Shown here: positions 18,411-28,453 of the stretch, piece after piece
Position numbering within the stretch: position 1 is the first letter of the stretch
Layout: each line of letters begins with the position of its first letter
Assembly (NCBI GenBank): GCA_000421045.1
Contig: ATWC01000002.1
Location: 62,001-126,000, forward strand
DNA length: 64,000 nt
DNA from: Lachnospiraceae bacterium NK4A179
Lineage (GTDB): Bacteria > Bacillota > Clostridia > Lachnospirales > Lachnospiraceae
Direction: 5' to 3'
The notes under the pieces: model-generated
Databases searched by the model: none
Seen by the model: the letters and a program-made list of their open reading frames with translations, nothing else
Told to the model about the DNA's origin: nothing
Made by a program: the position numbers and the translations under genes

Positions 18411-19229
18411 TTATTTCTGTTTGGAAAGGAAGTTTACTATGGTTTCACGCGCGCATTGCAGCTTATCTTCATAAAAACCATGATCTGCTCCTTCGATAAA
18501 CTTTAAAACACATCTGTCATCACCGTAATGCATACCGGCCATTACCGTATATCTGTAATCCACAATACTATCTTTAAGTCCATGTATGATAAGAACCTCT
18601 CCCGGATATTTTTCTATAAGGAGATATGGATCTGCCGCTGCCTGTTCATCATGGCTCCTGCGGCCAAGAGTTATCCCTCCGCAGTCAATTCGCTCCGGAA
18701 CATTGGCAGGATCATATTTGGCTCCCCCAAGTATACCGCGTCTGGCATGATCCGGGATGCATAATGCCGGATACAGCATGATAAGTCTGTATATCCTGCT
18801 TCCCAGTCTTGCAGCTGCAATACCTGAAACATATCCTCCCTGACTCTCCCCATAAAGAATAACCGAATCCTTATCAATATTATCAAGGGACACTGTATAT
18901 TCATAAACAGTCAGAAGGTCCTCCACTTCAGAAAAAACCGTCATATCAACCGACGATCCCTCACTCTTTTTTTCTTCAGGCGTATCATCCTGGGAACCTC
19001 CGCAGAAGCTGTATGTAACAGCCGCATATCCAAGCCCCCTGAAAAACTCGCACTGCTCATAAAGATCCGTCCTGTTGCCTCTGAAGCCATGACTCAGTAT
19101 CACCGCTTTATATGGCGGTCTTACTTCCTTTGAAGGATTACCGTCCCCTGTTTTGTCAGGCCAGAAAATATCTCCTTTTATTGTGAGTCCTCTGCTGTTC
19201 TTACACGAAAAACTTACTGAATTTCCCAT
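18411..19229 (-). CDS. Alpha/beta hydrolase
   Basis: 272 residues with no signal peptide. The catalytic serine is in YGESQGGY near residue 125, the acid in HGLKDSIVDY and the histidine in GADHGFYED. HGFRGNRTDL provides the oxyanion region. It resembles the YqiA/dienelactone-type serine hydrolases that release acyl groups from small or plant-derived esters. The start follows GGAGTTT. Downstream lies the lipoprotein; upstream lies the broken GH10 gene. Confidence 0.9.
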   Translation of the reverse strand: MGNSVSFSCKNSRGLTIKGDIFWPDKTGDGNPSKEVRPPYKAVILSHGFRGNRTDLYEQCEFFRGLGYAAVTYSFCGGSQDDTPEEKKSEGSSVDMTVFSEVEDLLTVYEYTVSLDNIDKDSVILYGESQGGYVSGIAAARLGSRIYRLIMLYPALCIPDHARRGILGGAKYDPANVPERIDCGGITLGRRSHDEQAAADPYLLIEKYPGEVLIIHGLKDSIVDYRYTVMAGMHYGDDRCVLKFIEGADHGFYEDKLQCARETIVNFLSKQK

Positions 19230-19289
19230 ACTCTAAACTCCATATACATTCTTATTTTTTTGATGATCACTCATATAATCCAGATTATA

Positions 19290-19586
19290 CTATAAACATT
19301 CCGCTAATAAAAAGAAAAGCCGGGCAAGGCTTCCGCTTATATTGTTTCCTGATGCGTTATATTTGCCTCTGTAACCGTTTATCTCAGCCTTTCCGTCAGC
19401 ATCTGTATGAACCGTAAGTTCCGTAGTCCATTCTTCATGGATGAGTTTCTTTAATTCATGATAAGAGGGTTTTAATGTGCCGTCCTCACGTATCAGTCCG
19501 CTGGGAGCCTTAAGCCATGGCCCATCCGCAAAATCCCAGCCTGTCACTGCTTCAACGAGCGGATGTGCAAAAAGCATGTATCCTGC
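19290..19586 (-). pseudogene. C-terminal remnant of a GH10 xylanase
   Basis: The frame reads as the last part of a GH10 endo-1,4-beta-xylanase: FAHPLVEAVTGWDFADG, then APSGLIREDGTLKPSY and a TDADGKAEINGYRGKY tail. The catalytic barrel is absent and the extreme C-terminus looks shifted. The sense frame begins immediately after the stop of the ABC gene at 19587, so the missing 5' part was evidently replaced by the transport island. No ribosome site is positioned to express it. Confidence 0.75.
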
Positions 19587-21344
19587 CTATGTTGTAGCTT
19601 CCCCGCAGACTTCCCATAAAAGCGATTTCTTTTGCCTCTCATACATATTCGCATACTTTCCATTCAGTTCCATAAGCTCGCTATGACAGCCGCGCTCGCA
19701 TATTTTTCCATGATCCAAAACAATTATTTCATCAGCATTTTTGATATTTCTCAAAGTGTGGGCAATAACTATTACGGTTTTCCCGGCACACAAATTGGAG
19801 ATTGCCTGATGTATCAGATACTCATTTCCGGTATCAAGAGCGGCAGTTGCTTCATCAAGAATAACTACCGGAGCATTTTTCAGGATTGCTCTGGCAATGC
19901 TCAATCTCTGACGTTCTCCTCCCGATAAAGAGACTCCGTTTTCAGTAAGGACTGTATTGATCCCCTCAGGAAGGCATTCAATAAATTCATCACAGCATGC
20001 AACTGCTGCAGCATGGCGCACTTCTTCCTCTGTGGCTTCCGGTTTTCCAATCCATATATTGTTAAGGATAGTATCGTGAAACAGGATCACATCCTGAAAG
20101 ACACAAGTGATATGGCTCAAATACCATTCAGGCTGTATTATGCTTATATCCCGGCCATCAATGCGGATTGAGCCTTTAGCGGGCTCCCAGAGCCTTGCTA
20201 TGAGATTGGCGATGGTTGTCTTCCCGGATCCACTTTCACCTACCAGTGCAGTCACATTTCCTGTCTTTGCGGTAAAAGATATATCTTTCAGCACCGGTCG
20301 GTCAGTGTATGCAAAATCAACATGTTCAAACTCTATATCGCAGGATTTGAATTCCGGTCTATCATCGCCATGTAAAGGAGTTTGTGCAAGAATTTCTTTA
20401 ATGCGTTTATTTGATGCATTTTTCTCATACACCAGTGATGGCAGAACAGTAATAAGCTCAGCCACCGGAATATATATCCTCAGCGCAAACGCAAAGAAAA
20501 GAACCGGTATCCGAACACTGATCCCGTCTTTACTCATGATAAGCATAGCTGTCAGGACTACAAGGCCTATTCCCATCTGAAGCAGTACTTCTGACGCTGA
20601 AGTAAATACGCCTGAGGTCAGTTCCATTTTCAGAGATGACTTTTTTAAATCATTGATCGTTCTTCTGATCTTTATTCTTTCAAGACCATTCCGGGAATCT
20701 GAACGAATCTGCTCCATTCCAAAAACATACTCCCGGAGCTGCTCTTCAGCCTCATGCTTTACCTTAAGTTGGTGAAAAATAAGTTTTTCCTGATATCTGA
20801 GAGAACTTGCCTGAACCAGAATCCCCACAACAACTGTTATGACCGATGCGATCCCCATTCGTGCATCCAGTATAAATGCAATGATAAAAGCTGTCGGAAC
20901 AGTTATACAGTATGCAAAAGCCATCGGTATAAGAGACGATATAAGCTGCTCTGCATAGATACAGTCATCCACAAGCGAAGCCACAATGTCGGTGATCTGC
21001 CTCTTTCCAAAAAATGAATATGGAATACGATTTAATCTCTCTATAACCTCCAGACGCATTCTTTGGCACTCTCGGTAAGCAGGAATATTAGTACAGTCGT
21101 ACTGGCGCCTGCGTATGCATGCCTCAAAGAGCGAAAATATTATCCCAATAGCAAAAGCTCCGATAAGCGGAATAATGCCACTGTTTTCTTTTCCCATATC
21201 TTCGGTAAGGCAGAATATCAACCCTATCCCCACAATGAAGGATGATGTTGATATAACCTGCAAAAGAATCGTCGCAAGGACAGCTCTTTTTAAATCTTCT
21301 TCTCCTCTCCTTGAAAGAACAAGAAGTCTTCTTATAAGCTTCAT
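19587..21344 (-). CDS. Half-size ABC transporter (exporter fold), subunit 2
   Basis: 585 residues: six transmembrane helices (about 20-320), then an ATPase domain with Walker A GESGSGKT, signature LSGGERQR, Walker B VVILDEATAALD and switch AHTL. Catalytic residues are intact. Together with the adjacent gene it should form a heterodimer. Pairs of this type include drug exporters and also the IrtAB/YbtPQ iron-siderophore importers. Its place downstream of an Opp/Nik importer and a methyltransferase makes metal-chelate traffic plausible but not proven. It overlaps the partner by four bases and is the last gene of the island. Confidence 0.88.
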   Translation of the reverse strand: MKLIRRLLVLSRRGEEDLKRAVLATILLQVISTSSFIVGIGLIFCLTEDMGKENSGIIPLIGAFAIGIIFSLFEACIRRRQYDCTNIPAYRECQRMRLEVIERLNRIPYSFFGKRQITDIVASLVDDCIYAEQLISSLIPMAFAYCITVPTAFIIAFILDARMGIASVITVVVGILVQASSLRYQEKLIFHQLKVKHEAEEQLREYVFGMEQIRSDSRNGLERIKIRRTINDLKKSSLKMELTSGVFTSASEVLLQMGIGLVVLTAMLIMSKDGISVRIPVLFFAFALRIYIPVAELITVLPSLVYEKNASNKRIKEILAQTPLHGDDRPEFKSCDIEFEHVDFAYTDRPVLKDISFTAKTGNVTALVGESGSGKTTIANLIARLWEPAKGSIRIDGRDISIIQPEWYLSHITCVFQDVILFHDTILNNIWIGKPEATEEEVRHAAAVACCDEFIECLPEGINTVLTENGVSLSGGERQRLSIARAILKNAPVVILDEATAALDTGNEYLIHQAISNLCAGKTVIVIAHTLRNIKNADEIIVLDHGKICERGCHSELMELNGKYANMYERQKKSLLWEVCGEATT

Positions 21345-23125
21345 TTGAAAACCTCATTTCCCACAGACCATTCTATGTTTTTATTACCAAGCTCCCACAG
21401 GTTTGCGTATTTTCCTCCCGCTCTCATGAGACTCTCGTGTGTTCCGTATTCAGCCACCTTTCCCTTCTCTAAATAATAGATTTTATCTGCATTTTTGATA
21501 CTGGAAAGCCTGTGTGCGATCATGATGACAGTCTTGCCTCTGGCCAAAACCTCCAATGCCTTCTGTATATGGTATTCGTTTTCTACATCAGAAGATGCAG
21601 TTGCTTCATCTAATATCAATATTGGTGCATTTTTCAAAATTGCTCTGGCGATAGCAATCCTTCGTTGCTCTCCTCCAGACAGACATAATCCTTCCTCCCC
21701 GATCACGGTGTCATAACCCTTTGGCAGCTCCATGATAAAGTCATGACAGCACGCTTCTTTTGCAGCCTTCACAACTTCTTCATCAGTAGCTTCCGGGCGT
21801 GCACTTCGTATATTGTCCCTAATGCTTGCTTTATACAAAAAAACGTCCTGAAAAACATAGGCAACATTTCTAAGAAGATCCTCCCGCCTTATTTTCCCGA
21901 TATCAACCTCTCCGATTTTGATGCATCCTGATTTAGGAGAATAGAATCCTGCCAAAAGATATGCCAGTGTACTCTTTCCGCCTCCCGAAGGTCCGACAAT
22001 GGCGGTAATCCTGCCTTCTCTTGCAGTAAGGTCTATCTCATGTATCTCCTCTTTTTGGTCTCCATAGGAAAAACTTACCTGTTGAAACGATATCTCTTTT
22101 ACCACTTTTGGAAAAGGAGCTGTGACATCCGGTTCACAGTCTTTTAACGCAACCATCTGCCTGATATGGCTATCGGACATTATTGACTTGACACTGTGAT
22201 TTCCTATAGATGCAGCTTTTGGAATGATAGTCTTAAGTGAAGGAAGCAGAATTATAAAACATGTAAGGTCTATAACCACACCAGCTGTCAATCCACTGCG
22301 CAGCACCTCTATGGCTGCAATCGGAAAAATCACCAAATAAAGATTAGACATGATGGTGCTAAAAACGCAGTCATACTTTTCCCACACCTTTGTATATGGG
22401 ACACATGCATCTGAATAGGCATAGATCTGTTTTTCCACATTACTGCAGACGTTGTTATTATGTCCAAACACCTGAAATACTTTATTGCCCCGGACATATT
22501 CCATAGCTGCATTCTGAAGATTATCCAAAGCAGTCAGATAGATATCCATCATCTTTTTTCCACCACCTGCAGCATATGAATAGGACATATGGTTGTAGTA
22601 ATAAGCCACCACCAGCCCCAATCCGACCGCAATGGCGTACCGGAAATTGACAGAAAGCATGATCACAAACAGCACGACAGGGGACAAGGCAGCGATAACA
22701 ATGTCAGTCAGCTTATGCGCCAGATAAGACTGTATATCATTTATGTTTCCGTATAGAGCATTATAAACCTTGCCGCTCCCCAGTTTTCTGTAATATCCCA
22801 TCGGAACCTGTGACAATTCCTCTAAAAGTTCCATTCGCATGTCATATCCGATACGAAAGGCTCCAATATGTGCCAGAGAAAGCGCCGCGTAAAAAAATAC
22901 CACATATAAAGCGCTGCCGGCGGCCGCTATTCCTCCTCGTATAAACATGGAGTTAATACTATCCCCCGATATTTCCTCCGTTCCTAAAAGAGTCTTAACT
23001 ATACAGCAAATTTCATAATAGGGAACAAAGTACATAATACCGGCTGCCGTGGCAAACACGACAGCCGCAATAATTGGTAATGGGTCTTTTTTTATCCAAC
23101 TTATTATCTTTCTCAGGTCATTCAT
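21341..23125 (-). CDS. Half-size ABC transporter (exporter fold), subunit 1
   Basis: 594 residues with six N-terminal helices and an ATPase domain: Walker A GPSGGGKST, signature LSGGEQRR, Walker B LILDEATASSD, switch AHRL. It is similar in layout to the next gene but clearly distinct in sequence, as expected for a heterodimer. No peptidase or precursor binding domain is present. It starts four bases inside the methyltransferase gene. The substrate is unknown; see the IrtAB/YbtPQ comparison for its partner. Confidence 0.88.
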   Translation of the reverse strand: MNDLRKIISWIKKDPLPIIAAVVFATAAGIMYFVPYYEICCIVKTLLGTEEISGDSINSMFIRGGIAAAGSALYVVFFYAALSLAHIGAFRIGYDMRMELLEELSQVPMGYYRKLGSGKVYNALYGNINDIQSYLAHKLTDIVIAALSPVVLFVIMLSVNFRYAIAVGLGLVVAYYYNHMSYSYAAGGGKKMMDIYLTALDNLQNAAMEYVRGNKVFQVFGHNNNVCSNVEKQIYAYSDACVPYTKVWEKYDCVFSTIMSNLYLVIFPIAAIEVLRSGLTAGVVIDLTCFIILLPSLKTIIPKAASIGNHSVKSIMSDSHIRQMVALKDCEPDVTAPFPKVVKEISFQQVSFSYGDQKEEIHEIDLTAREGRITAIVGPSGGGKSTLAYLLAGFYSPKSGCIKIGEVDIGKIRREDLLRNVAYVFQDVFLYKASIRDNIRSARPEATDEEVVKAAKEACCHDFIMELPKGYDTVIGEEGLCLSGGEQRRIAIARAILKNAPILILDEATASSDVENEYHIQKALEVLARGKTVIMIAHRLSSIKNADKIYYLEKGKVAEYGTHESLMRAGGKYANLWELGNKNIEWSVGNEVFK

Positions 23126-23925
23126 GCTTTTCTCGGTTTCTCCGCCCTTATCATGAACATGGGTGTGTTACCATAAATAAGTTTTTCTTTGTCATCCCAT
23201 AAATTTTCGATGATATCCCTGTCATAGTCCACATTGGCAAATCCGATCCCGTGCAAAAGACCTGCGTCCCAGTCCGGGCGGATCTTGTCCTTAAGGACGT
23301 TATCCCATACTTCATTTTCATCCGGTGAGTGCTTTTTGAATCTTTCCAAAAGAGCTTCCTCATTGCCATCATAGATATTTCCCGAGAAGTCTGAGCCATA
23401 TTTCTTCATACATTCAACGTATCTTCGAACAGATTCCTCATGCTCTGAATAACCGTATCTGCTAAGATGCCAGTTAGCATCAAAGATAAGCAGTACTCCG
23501 CCGGGTTTAAGAACTCTCATCCACTGGCTGTATACTGCCTTATGATCCCTCAATGTATGGGTCACATTTCTGCTGATGATAAGATCAAAACTGTTATCCT
23601 CGAAATCAAGCTCGTGGCAATCCATAAGTTTATAGTTCACTGACAGCCCCAGTTCTTTTGCTCTTTGAATGGCAAAAGACAGCATCAGCTCACTGCCATC
23701 GATACCGGTAACATGATGTCCTTCCTGCGCCATTATACAGGAGAAAAATCCCGGGCCGCAGCCACAGTCCAGTATCTCAAGCTCACCTTCAGTTTTAACC
23801 TGGCTCAGAATCTGTTTTTTCCACCCTGCGGATCTGAAACTGTTTATCTCATCATCAATGATTCTGTTATAATTCTTCGCCCCACGGGTCCACAATTCAT
23901 TTATTTTTTCCTGAGCTTTATTCAC
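23122..23925 (-). CDS. Class I SAM-dependent methyltransferase
   Basis: 267 residues. The SAM motif I is LDCGCGPGFFS near residue 52, motif II LMDCHELDF, and FDLIISRNVTHTLRD is the post-II loop. The N-terminus WTRGAKNYNRIIDDEINSFR is of a type that I associate with transporter-linked methyltransferases. The start is GTG with AGGAG seven bases upstream, and it overlaps the MATE stop by eight bases. It probably modifies the small molecule moved by the flanking transporters; no biosynthetic enzyme is nearby. Confidence 0.88.
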   Translation of the reverse strand: MNKAQEKINELWTRGAKNYNRIIDDEINSFRSAGWKKQILSQVKTEGELEILDCGCGPGFFSCIMAQEGHHVTGIDGSELMLSFAIQRAKELGLSVNYKLMDCHELDFEDNSFDLIISRNVTHTLRDHKAVYSQWMRVLKPGGVLLIFDANWHLSRYGYSEHEESVRRYVECMKKYGSDFSGNIYDGNEEALLERFKKHSPDENEVWDNVLKDKIRPDWDAGLLHGIGFANVDYDRDIIENLWDDKEKLIYGNTPMFMIRAEKPRKA

Positions 23926-25270
23926 TGCTTTTCTCCTTTTTCCTATTGATTAACTTATAATAGATCAGCATCTGCACAGCTGTCAGAAACCATGTGATCG
24001 GATAAGACATGGCAATTGTTCTGACATTCGGATAGATTGGCACCAGGCTGATCAGGATAATACTTCGTATAAGCGTAATGTTGATCATAATGATCACCGT
24101 AGGAGGCAGTGCCTTTCCCGCTCCCTTTATACTGTCCCCATATACCTGCAAGAACACATACAGCCAATATAGTGGAAAAGAGGTACGGATTATCCTATTT
24201 CCAAGAGCCACTACCGCATTGTCCCTGACGAAAAGTCCAAACACATAATCTCCTCCGAGCATCAGAAGGAAGCTGGTAATTATCGTTAATATGCAGCCTA
24301 TTTTCAGACATATACGAGTTCCCTCTCGAGCTCTTTCAGGATTACCTGCGCCAAGATTTTGCCCAACGAAAGTAGTTACTGCCTGACCAAGTGCCACAAT
24401 AGGAAGGTATATCGGTAATTCTACTTTGAAGTATGCCGTAAATGCAGCTATGGCATTTGTGCCAAGAGAGTTGATGAAATACTGCGCAACAACATTTGAA
24501 AGTGCTATTACCAACGTCTGAAGTCCCGATGGGATTCCTACGCGAAGGATGGATGACAGAATATCTCCATGAATGGTTATTGACCTTAGTTGTATGCGAT
24601 ATTCCTCACTTATACGAAAAAAGAGATATATAACCGTGCAAACCGCTGCCGCTCCCTGAGAAAAAAAGGTTGCCCAGGCAACTCCGTTTATCCCCATATT
24701 CAATCCCCGAAGAAATACGGCATCCATAACAACATTTATCACGCCACCGACAATTTGAAAAAGCAGCGGAACAAAAGATTCACCCATGCCCCGCATTACT
24801 CCGGCTCCCATATTATAGCTGACTATAAATATTGAGCTGAAAAAGTATATTCTCAGATAGCCTACTGCACTGTCTGCTATCTCTCCGGGTGTTCCTATAA
24901 CATGAATAAAAGCAGGCGCAAAACTGTAACCTGCCAGAAATACAATGATTCCACTGATAATGCTCAGAGCCGCTGAGGTCTGTAGTATGTGCTTAACTTT
25001 GTCCCCGTCTTTGGCTCCAAATGCATTTGCAACAGCTACCGTCGCGCCAACAGAAAGGCCGCCGAAGAGCCCCACAAGACAAGTAACCATCATTGTACTT
25101 GCTCCAACTGCAGCAGATTCATTTTTACCGAGAAATCGTCCGATAAACAGAAGGTCTGCAGTATTATACAGCAGTTGTACCAGACTTGATCCCAGAAGCG
25201 GTAAGGCAAACAGAATAATCTGCTTTACTATATCCCCTTCCGTTAAATCTATATATTTTTTTATTTTCAT
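23918..25270 (-). CDS. MATE-family efflux transporter
   Basis: 450 residues with 12 hydrophobic helices and the MATE N-terminal pattern ALPLLGSSLVQLLYNTADLLFIG. Members export cationic small molecules with Na+ or H+ entry. It lies between the Opp/Nik-type ATPase genes and the methyltransferase, 44 bases from the former, so it belongs to the island and may return a chelator or product to the outside. A second, unrelated MATE gene is at 47970-49352. Confidence 0.92.
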   Translation of the reverse strand: MKIKKYIDLTEGDIVKQIILFALPLLGSSLVQLLYNTADLLFIGRFLGKNESAAVGASTMMVTCLVGLFGGLSVGATVAVANAFGAKDGDKVKHILQTSAALSIISGIIVFLAGYSFAPAFIHVIGTPGEIADSAVGYLRIYFFSSIFIVSYNMGAGVMRGMGESFVPLLFQIVGGVINVVMDAVFLRGLNMGINGVAWATFFSQGAAAVCTVIYLFFRISEEYRIQLRSITIHGDILSSILRVGIPSGLQTLVIALSNVVAQYFINSLGTNAIAAFTAYFKVELPIYLPIVALGQAVTTFVGQNLGAGNPERAREGTRICLKIGCILTIITSFLLMLGGDYVFGLFVRDNAVVALGNRIIRTSFPLYWLYVFLQVYGDSIKGAGKALPPTVIIMINITLIRSIILISLVPIYPNVRTIAMSYPITWFLTAVQMLIYYKLINRKKEKSSE

Positions 25271-25314
25271 TTAAACCTATTCCAAATCCGACCTTTTTTT
25301 CAACCTTTGTTTTG

Positions 25315-26082
25315 TCATTCGATCAGGTTAAGGATTGCTGCATTTACAAGTTTCTTGGTATATTCGTTTTCCGGATGATCATATAGTTGCTCCACGATTC
25401 CCTGTTCCACGATAACTCCATCCTGTAAAACAAAGGCTCGGTCACAAAAGCTTCGAACTAATTTGATATCATGACTGATAAATAAAAAAGCCATGTTCAT
25501 TTCATTTTTCAGTTTCCGAAGAACTTCTATAAGCTGATCCTGAACTTCTGCGTCCAGGGCACTGGTAATTTCATCGCATAGAAGGAGCTTTGGTTTTATA
25601 AGGATTGCTCTGGCAATAGCGGCCCTCTGAGCTTCACCTCCACTTACTTCAAAAACATACTTATTCTTGTAACTAAGAGATAATCCCACCATTTCCATGG
25701 CTTCATCTACCCTCTTTTCCTGGTCCTTTCGCGGCATGGAAGAAAGATAGTTTAATCCTTCACGTATGCCTCTTCCCAGTTTCATACGTGGGCTAAAGGA
25801 ATTCATAGGATTCTGAAACACCATTTGCATAGTGCTTCTGGCATTTTTTTCGCAACGACTTGCAGTAAGAGATTGGCCATCATAAATCACATCACCCGAG
25901 GTTGCAGGAACAAAACCGGCAACAATGTTAGCAATGGTTGTCTTTCCACTGCCACTTTCGCCGATAAGCCCTACACATTCGCCTGCATCAACAGAAAAAC
26001 TCACATCATTAAGTGCCCGGAACAATTGGTCATTATTTCCCTGAAAGGTTTTATTAAGTTTCTCAACTTGCAGTAACGGCAA
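25315..26082 (-). CDS. Opp/Nik-type ABC importer ATPase 2
   Basis: 255-residue cytoplasmic ATPase: Walker A GESGSGKTT, signature VSGGEAQR, Walker B LLLCDEITSALD, switch ISHD. The C-terminus HPENEYTKKLVNAA is the short form of the OppF/NikE tail. It begins at TTG with GAGGAAACG upstream and overlaps the previous ATPase by 20 bases. It pairs with the other ATPase to power the OppB/OppC-type permease. Confidence 0.9.
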   Translation of the reverse strand: MPLLQVEKLNKTFQGNNDQLFRALNDVSFSVDAGECVGLIGESGSGKTTIANIVAGFVPATSGDVIYDGQSLTASRCEKNARSTMQMVFQNPMNSFSPRMKLGRGIREGLNYLSSMPRKDQEKRVDEAMEMVGLSLSYKNKYVFEVSGGEAQRAAIARAILIKPKLLLCDEITSALDAEVQDQLIEVLRKLKNEMNMAFLFISHDIKLVRSFCDRAFVLQDGVIVEQGIVEQLYDHPENEYTKKLVNAAILNLIE

Positions 26083-26788
26083 AAACGTTTCCTCTCTCTT
26101 CTTTCAATTTCCCATTTCGAATGTACCCTGTCCTGTCAGCCAAAGCCTTGGCTACTGCCATGTTATGAGTTACCAACAGAACTGCCAGATTATCGTGCTC
26201 CACAATTTCCTGCAGCTGTTTGATAAACTCTGCCTGACTAGTTACATCCAACGCACTGGTCGGTTCATCTGCCAGAAGAAGTGTCGCCCTGTTAGATAAC
26301 GCCATGGCAACAGCCACACGCTGACACATCCCTCCACTGAGTTCATGTGGGTACGAATTCCATACTCTTTCCGGATCTGAAAAATGCAACTTGGAAAGAA
26401 TATCCACCCCCTTGGTTCTGGCATCCTTCTTGCTTATTCGCTCGCTTACACGCATAACCTCTGTCATTTGATTTCCAATTGTAAAGAGTGGATCAAATGA
26501 GCTGTCCGGATGTTGTGAAATAGTAGCCAGTTCCCTGCCTAAAACTTTTTTTAGATATGGTGTATATCTGCCATTTTCAAAAATCGCATTACCCCCAAGA
26601 TTGATAGTCCCTCCGGTAATCTTTCCGTTTTTTCCCAGCATTCCGCTTATAGCATTAAGGAGTGTGCTTTTTCCGCATCCACTCTTGCCAATAATGCTAT
26701 AAATCTCACCACATTCAACCGTAAGGGAAATATCCCTTACGATTGTGGAGTTTTCATATTCTATTGTCAGATTTTTTACTTCTAACAT
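26063..26788 (-). CDS. Opp/Nik-type ABC importer ATPase 1
   Basis: 241 residues. Walker A GKSGCGKST, signature LSGGMCQR, Walker B LLLADEPTSALD and switch VTHN are all present. It is shorter than OppD (about 330) and lacks the C-terminal iron-sulfur extension, matching NikD-size proteins. It lies 11 bases after the substrate-binding protein gene. Nickel or nickel/cobalt chelate and short peptide uptake are the main possibilities for the family. Confidence 0.9.
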   Translation of the reverse strand: MLEVKNLTIEYENSTIVRDISLTVECGEIYSIIGKSGCGKSTLLNAISGMLGKNGKITGGTINLGGNAIFENGRYTPYLKKVLGRELATISQHPDSSFDPLFTIGNQMTEVMRVSERISKKDARTKGVDILSKLHFSDPERVWNSYPHELSGGMCQRVAVAMALSNRATLLLADEPTSALDVTSQAEFIKQLQEIVEHDNLAVLLVTHNMAVAKALADRTGYIRNGKLKEERGNVFAVTAS

Positions 26789-26799
26789 ATTTCCCTGTC

Positions 26800-28440
26800 T
26801 TAATCTAAATCTACATTTGCATCAAGATAATAGTAGTTTGAGGGGCAAGGCTTATAACCGCTGACACGACTGCTTGTAATATATGTATTTGTTCCGTTGC
26901 AATATACGATATAGCTATTGTCATCGAGAAGCATCTGTTCCATCCGGAATACAAGCTCGTTACGAGCTTCATCGCCGAAGGTCTTATGAAGCTGATCTGC
27001 AAGCTTATCCAACTCAGGATTTGAGTATCCACCATAGTTTGCACTACCGCCGGTAATAACATCCTGATCAAAGAAGTAGCTCGCATCTCCTGTAGGAGTC
27101 ATATATTTTCCGCTAAGTGACATATCCCAGTTAACACCGTTGTAGGTTTCGAAGGAATCCAGATTCAGATAGCTCTCGGTTCTCATCTCAACACCGATAG
27201 AGCGAAGATCGGAGGCAAGAACATCACAGAAATCTGTGCTGGCATTCTCAGTTACTGCCATAACAAGTGAAATAGGTGCACCGTTCATCTCACGAACACC
27301 ATCATTGTCTGTATCTACATATCCAGCGTTATCCAGTACCTCTGCAGCCTTTTCAAGGTTCTGCTCTTTGATGTGAATATCAAGCTTTGAATTATCTCCG
27401 TATGAAAGAGTAGCAGGATAGATTCCCCAGTTAGCTCTCTTGGTTCCGTTACTGATTTTCTCATATCCTTCACGGTCTACCGTCCATGCGATTGCTTCAC
27501 GTACTGCAGCATCCTTGGCAAATTCGCTGGCATTGAAGTTGAAGATGATCTTCTCTGCGCGGGATGTATCAATTGAAAGAACGTTGTAGCCGGTAGTCTC
27601 GTTGCATACAAGAACAGCACTGCTGGTTCCGTCGCAGATATCCAGCTCGCCGTTCTGCATAGCCATAACCATTGCATCATCATCACCGAAGGTCATAAGA
27701 TGAGCTTCATCAATCTTCACTTCACCGCCCCAGTAGTTTTCATTCTTTAAAAGAACCATCTCTACTTCAGGCGTGAACTGGTCTACAACAAAAGGTCCTG
27801 TGCAGTGAGCGCCATTCTCATAATCCTCTGAATCACCCACATAGTAAACAGTAAGAAGCGGATCACAAAGTGAGTAAATAAAAGTGGGATCGGCGTAGGG
27901 TGTAACAATAGTAAGATCCTGCCCATCAGCAGACATACTCTCATATGCCAAAGTTGATTCCCCGCGATTATTTATTGAAAGTGTACGTTCGAAGCAATCA
28001 ACAACCGACTGTGCTGTCATCTTTTCACCGTTTGAAAAATATACATCATCACGAAGATGAAATACCCATGTAACGCCATCGGAAGGCTCGTCAAAACTTT
28101 CTACCAGAGTTGGAATGGCATCATAAGCGTCATCCAGTTTAAAAAGTGTCTCTGCTACACCGGCAAATGATAAATACCAACCATTCCAGTCTGTAGCCGG
28201 ATCCAGATTGGAAGCTCCAAACATACCGGCTGATGATCCGGCATGAAGTATTTTTCTTTCGCCATTACCTTCAGTAGGTTCCTCTGCTGCAGGCGCCTCT
28301 GTTGCAGTTTCCGCAACAACTTCAGAAGTTCCTGTCTCAACTGCGACTGTCTCTTTTTTCGCAGTTTCTCCACATCCAACCAAAAGACAGGCTGTCACGA
28401 CCAATGCTATTTCTTTTTTCAGTAAACTTAACCTTTTCAT
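26800..28440 (-). CDS. Peptide/nickel-type substrate-binding lipoprotein
   Basis: 546 residues, SBP family 5. The signal peptide ends at lipobox LLVGC. After a Glu/Thr-rich linker come the family segments TWVFHLRDDVYFSNGEKMTA and AIAWTVDREGYEK. I chose the Met preceded by AAAGGAGAAG; a longer reading has no ribosome site. It is placed between the permease and ATPase genes, unlike the SBP-first order of nikABCDE. It determines the importer's cargo, which I cannot read from sequence. Confidence 0.92.
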   Translation of the reverse strand: MKRLSLLKKEIALVVTACLLVGCGETAKKETVAVETGTSEVVAETATEAPAAEEPTEGNGERKILHAGSSAGMFGASNLDPATDWNGWYLSFAGVAETLFKLDDAYDAIPTLVESFDEPSDGVTWVFHLRDDVYFSNGEKMTAQSVVDCFERTLSINNRGESTLAYESMSADGQDLTIVTPYADPTFIYSLCDPLLTVYYVGDSEDYENGAHCTGPFVVDQFTPEVEMVLLKNENYWGGEVKIDEAHLMTFGDDDAMVMAMQNGELDICDGTSSAVLVCNETTGYNVLSIDTSRAEKIIFNFNASEFAKDAAVREAIAWTVDREGYEKISNGTKRANWGIYPATLSYGDNSKLDIHIKEQNLEKAAEVLDNAGYVDTDNDGVREMNGAPISLVMAVTENASTDFCDVLASDLRSIGVEMRTESYLNLDSFETYNGVNWDMSLSGKYMTPTGDASYFFDQDVITGGSANYGGYSNPELDKLADQLHKTFGDEARNELVFRMEQMLLDDNSYIVYCNGTNTYITSSRVSGYKPCPSNYYYLDANVDLD

Positions 28441-28453
28441 TTCTTCTCCTTTA

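Noticed and set aside
19587-25270. RiPP or lantibiotic cluster (ABC pair, methyltransferase, MATE)
   Set aside because: No precursor peptide, no peptidase domain on the ABC proteins and no dehydratase or cyclase genes; the linked importer points elsewhere.
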